This document shows, in pieces, positions 62,790 through 64,000 of a stretch of 64,000 nt of DNA (within the stretch, counting starts at the first letter, position 1; every line of letters begins with the position of its first letter). A model generated the notes under the pieces. That model was given only the letters and a program-made list of their open reading frames with translations. It searched no databases and had not been told where the DNA came from. Source of the stretch: Apostichopus japonicus (Eukaryota > Echinodermata > Holothuroidea > Aspidochirotida > Stichopodidae); contig NC_092576.1 in assembly GCF_037975245.1 (NCBI RefSeq), positions 14,650,611 to 14,714,610 of the forward strand, in the 5' to 3' direction. The position numbers were made by a program, and so were the translations under genes.

Positions 62790-63765
62790 TTATAGTCTCA
62801 ACATGTGCTTGAACACTCGTCTGAAGTTTTTATTAAACCCACAGTAAACCAAGGGGTTTGTGACTGAATTCATTGCCACGGTAAAAAATATCAAAACTAA
62901 TTCCCCATGCTTTAATTTGGTACCTCTAATGAAAAGAAAGGAAAACAAAGGAGACAAAAACAAAACATTTGTATTAAATAAAAAGAAGTTGGCTTTTGTT
63001 AGTTCGATTTCATAGGAGGAAGATTGTCTACATGATTGTATGTGATTACCAGTCGTTTGATTATTTTGTCCAGCGGATGATGATAGTTGGCTTGTTTGTA
63101 CAAGAATTACTGACACTTTGCTTGTTACAGTTCGTAAAAACAGGACATAAAACAATGGAATTGTTACAAAACAACTACAAAATCTAATAATTATGTGGAA
63201 ACTGTGTACATGTTTCCGATGAAGCTATTCTCTTCGTAAAAGCAGAACTCTTTACCGAAGCAACGTTCTGTTCCATACGAAGTAACGGAGACTGTCAAAT
63301 TTAGAAGTATATTAAAAATCCATATAAATGCGATCTGCAATGTTATATTTCGTGTGTTCAACAGTTTATGTTATACGGTGCGGCCTTATGTCACAAGTAC
63401 ATACCTGTTAAGAGCAATCAGTAACATATGTTGAATCGAAACAGGAGTAAATGTTGAACTCGTTTGGTAAAAAAAATCGACACAAAAATGAAATTGAAAT
63501 CACAGTCTCTTATAAAGCAAACGCGACCGCCAGTAGAGGTAACACAAGGCAGCAAGTTCCCAAATCAGAAAAGACCAAACTGACTAAATAGCTGCAAAAA
63601 TCCGTAATTTTCTTTTCTGGGTGATCGCGAAAACAACGAGAGCATTACCAAAACGATCAAAAATAAATCATAAACTGCACATGATAATATTAAGATATAT
63701 TTCAAGATTGGTGGTATCAGCAAACGTAAAATGGTTGGATCTAGTGTATTGTGCGTAGTCACAAA
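62790..63765 (-). pseudogene. Class A GPCR, frame-disrupted
   Basis: Landmarks appear in order on the minus strand but in several frames. TM1: PPILKYILILSCAVYDLFL, then FGNALVVFAITQKRK with Asn 1.50. TM2: FCSYLVSLVFSDLGTCCLV. TM3 end: MLLIALNRYVLV (the D/E-R-Y box reads NRY). TM4: IAFIWIFNILLNL with Trp. The loop that follows contains ERCFGKEFCFYEEN. TM6-7 (63,155-62,790): FFLFNTNVLFLSPLF, then NSVTNPLVYCGFNKNFRRVF with the NPxxY box and helix 8. Frame changes and stops lie in TM1, after TM2 and after TM3. Either this is a pseudogene or undetected short introns are present; the breaks lack convincing splice sites. Ligand unknown. Confidence 0.65.
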
Positions 63766-64000
63766 GATTGGCTGGTCGGTTGTTAAGTGTGTGTCTATTT
63801 TTGGGTTTTTGCGCGTATGTCTTCAGTTAACAAACGTGTTTTTCAAACAGTAATTCACTGGACGTATATTTTTAATTATAACTTTAGTACCACTGCTTTC
63901 ACTAAATGGCACTTTGCTCATTCAGCCATTCTGAATAAATCTAGAAAAAAAATCATAGGTTTTAGGGTGGAGCTGTTTTACAAAGCGGATTTGCTCCAGC
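63766..64000. other. No feature recognised
   Basis: Upstream side of the GPCR remnant; AT-rich with nothing I can assign. Confidence 0.6.

Overview
This is an AT-rich animal nuclear genome window: spliced genes with phase-consistent GT-AG introns, many (AT)n arrays, and an abundance of cut-and-paste transposons, SINEs, LINEs and Penelope-like elements. The mix of a receptor tyrosine phosphatase, a tandem family of membrane leucine-rich-repeat (LRR) proteins, a divergent class A GPCR and Penelope/DIRS-type retroelements suggests a marine invertebrate deuterostome, perhaps an echinoderm such as a sea cucumber. That assignment is an inference from composition and gene content, not from any marker gene.

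Region 1 (1-24,767, + strand): the 3' part of a receptor-type protein tyrosine phosphatase. I could chain twelve exons by splice sites and phase: the end of an extracellular domain, a fibronectin III domain, a transmembrane exon, a juxtamembrane segment with three tyrosine motifs, and one PTP domain. That domain is D2-like: it keeps the Cys-x5-Arg loop but the WPD aspartate is a lysine and the Q-loop is altered. The last exon (24,693-24,767) lies behind a 17.4 kb intron packed with repeats: a tRNA-derived SINE, TTACG-rich arms at both ends, a roughly 275-bp satellite array interrupted by a hAT-like element with perfect 8-bp target duplications, other minisatellites, and a decayed two-exon transposon-associated gene.

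Region 2 (24,768-31,740): intergenic, with no gene I can support; one MITE with AACGTT subrepeats.

Region 3 (31,741-58,930, + strand): four tandem copies, 7.5-9.5 kb apart, of an intronless-CDS gene for a secreted or type I membrane LRR protein (signal peptide, LRRNT, LRRs, LRRCT, one transmembrane helix, 7-residue tail). Copies 1-3 are intact and copy 4 carries two in-frame nonsense codons. Amino acid differences fall largely at exposed positions of the LRR beta strands, and copy 3 is a mosaic of copy 2 (5' half) and copy 4 (3' end). Each duplicated unit also carries flanking material: small ORFs with a predicted signal peptide, hammerhead-ribozyme motifs on the minus strand about 0.5 kb upstream of two of the genes, and a hydrophobic upstream ORF. 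Lineage-specific insertions (hAT, SINE, LINE, Penelope-like) can be dated relative to the duplications by comparison with empty paralogous sites.

Region 4 (58,931-64,000): a degraded DIRS-like reverse transcriptase fragment (minus), intergenic sequence, and a class A GPCR on the minus strand whose seven-helix landmarks are spread over several frames, which makes it a likely pseudogene.
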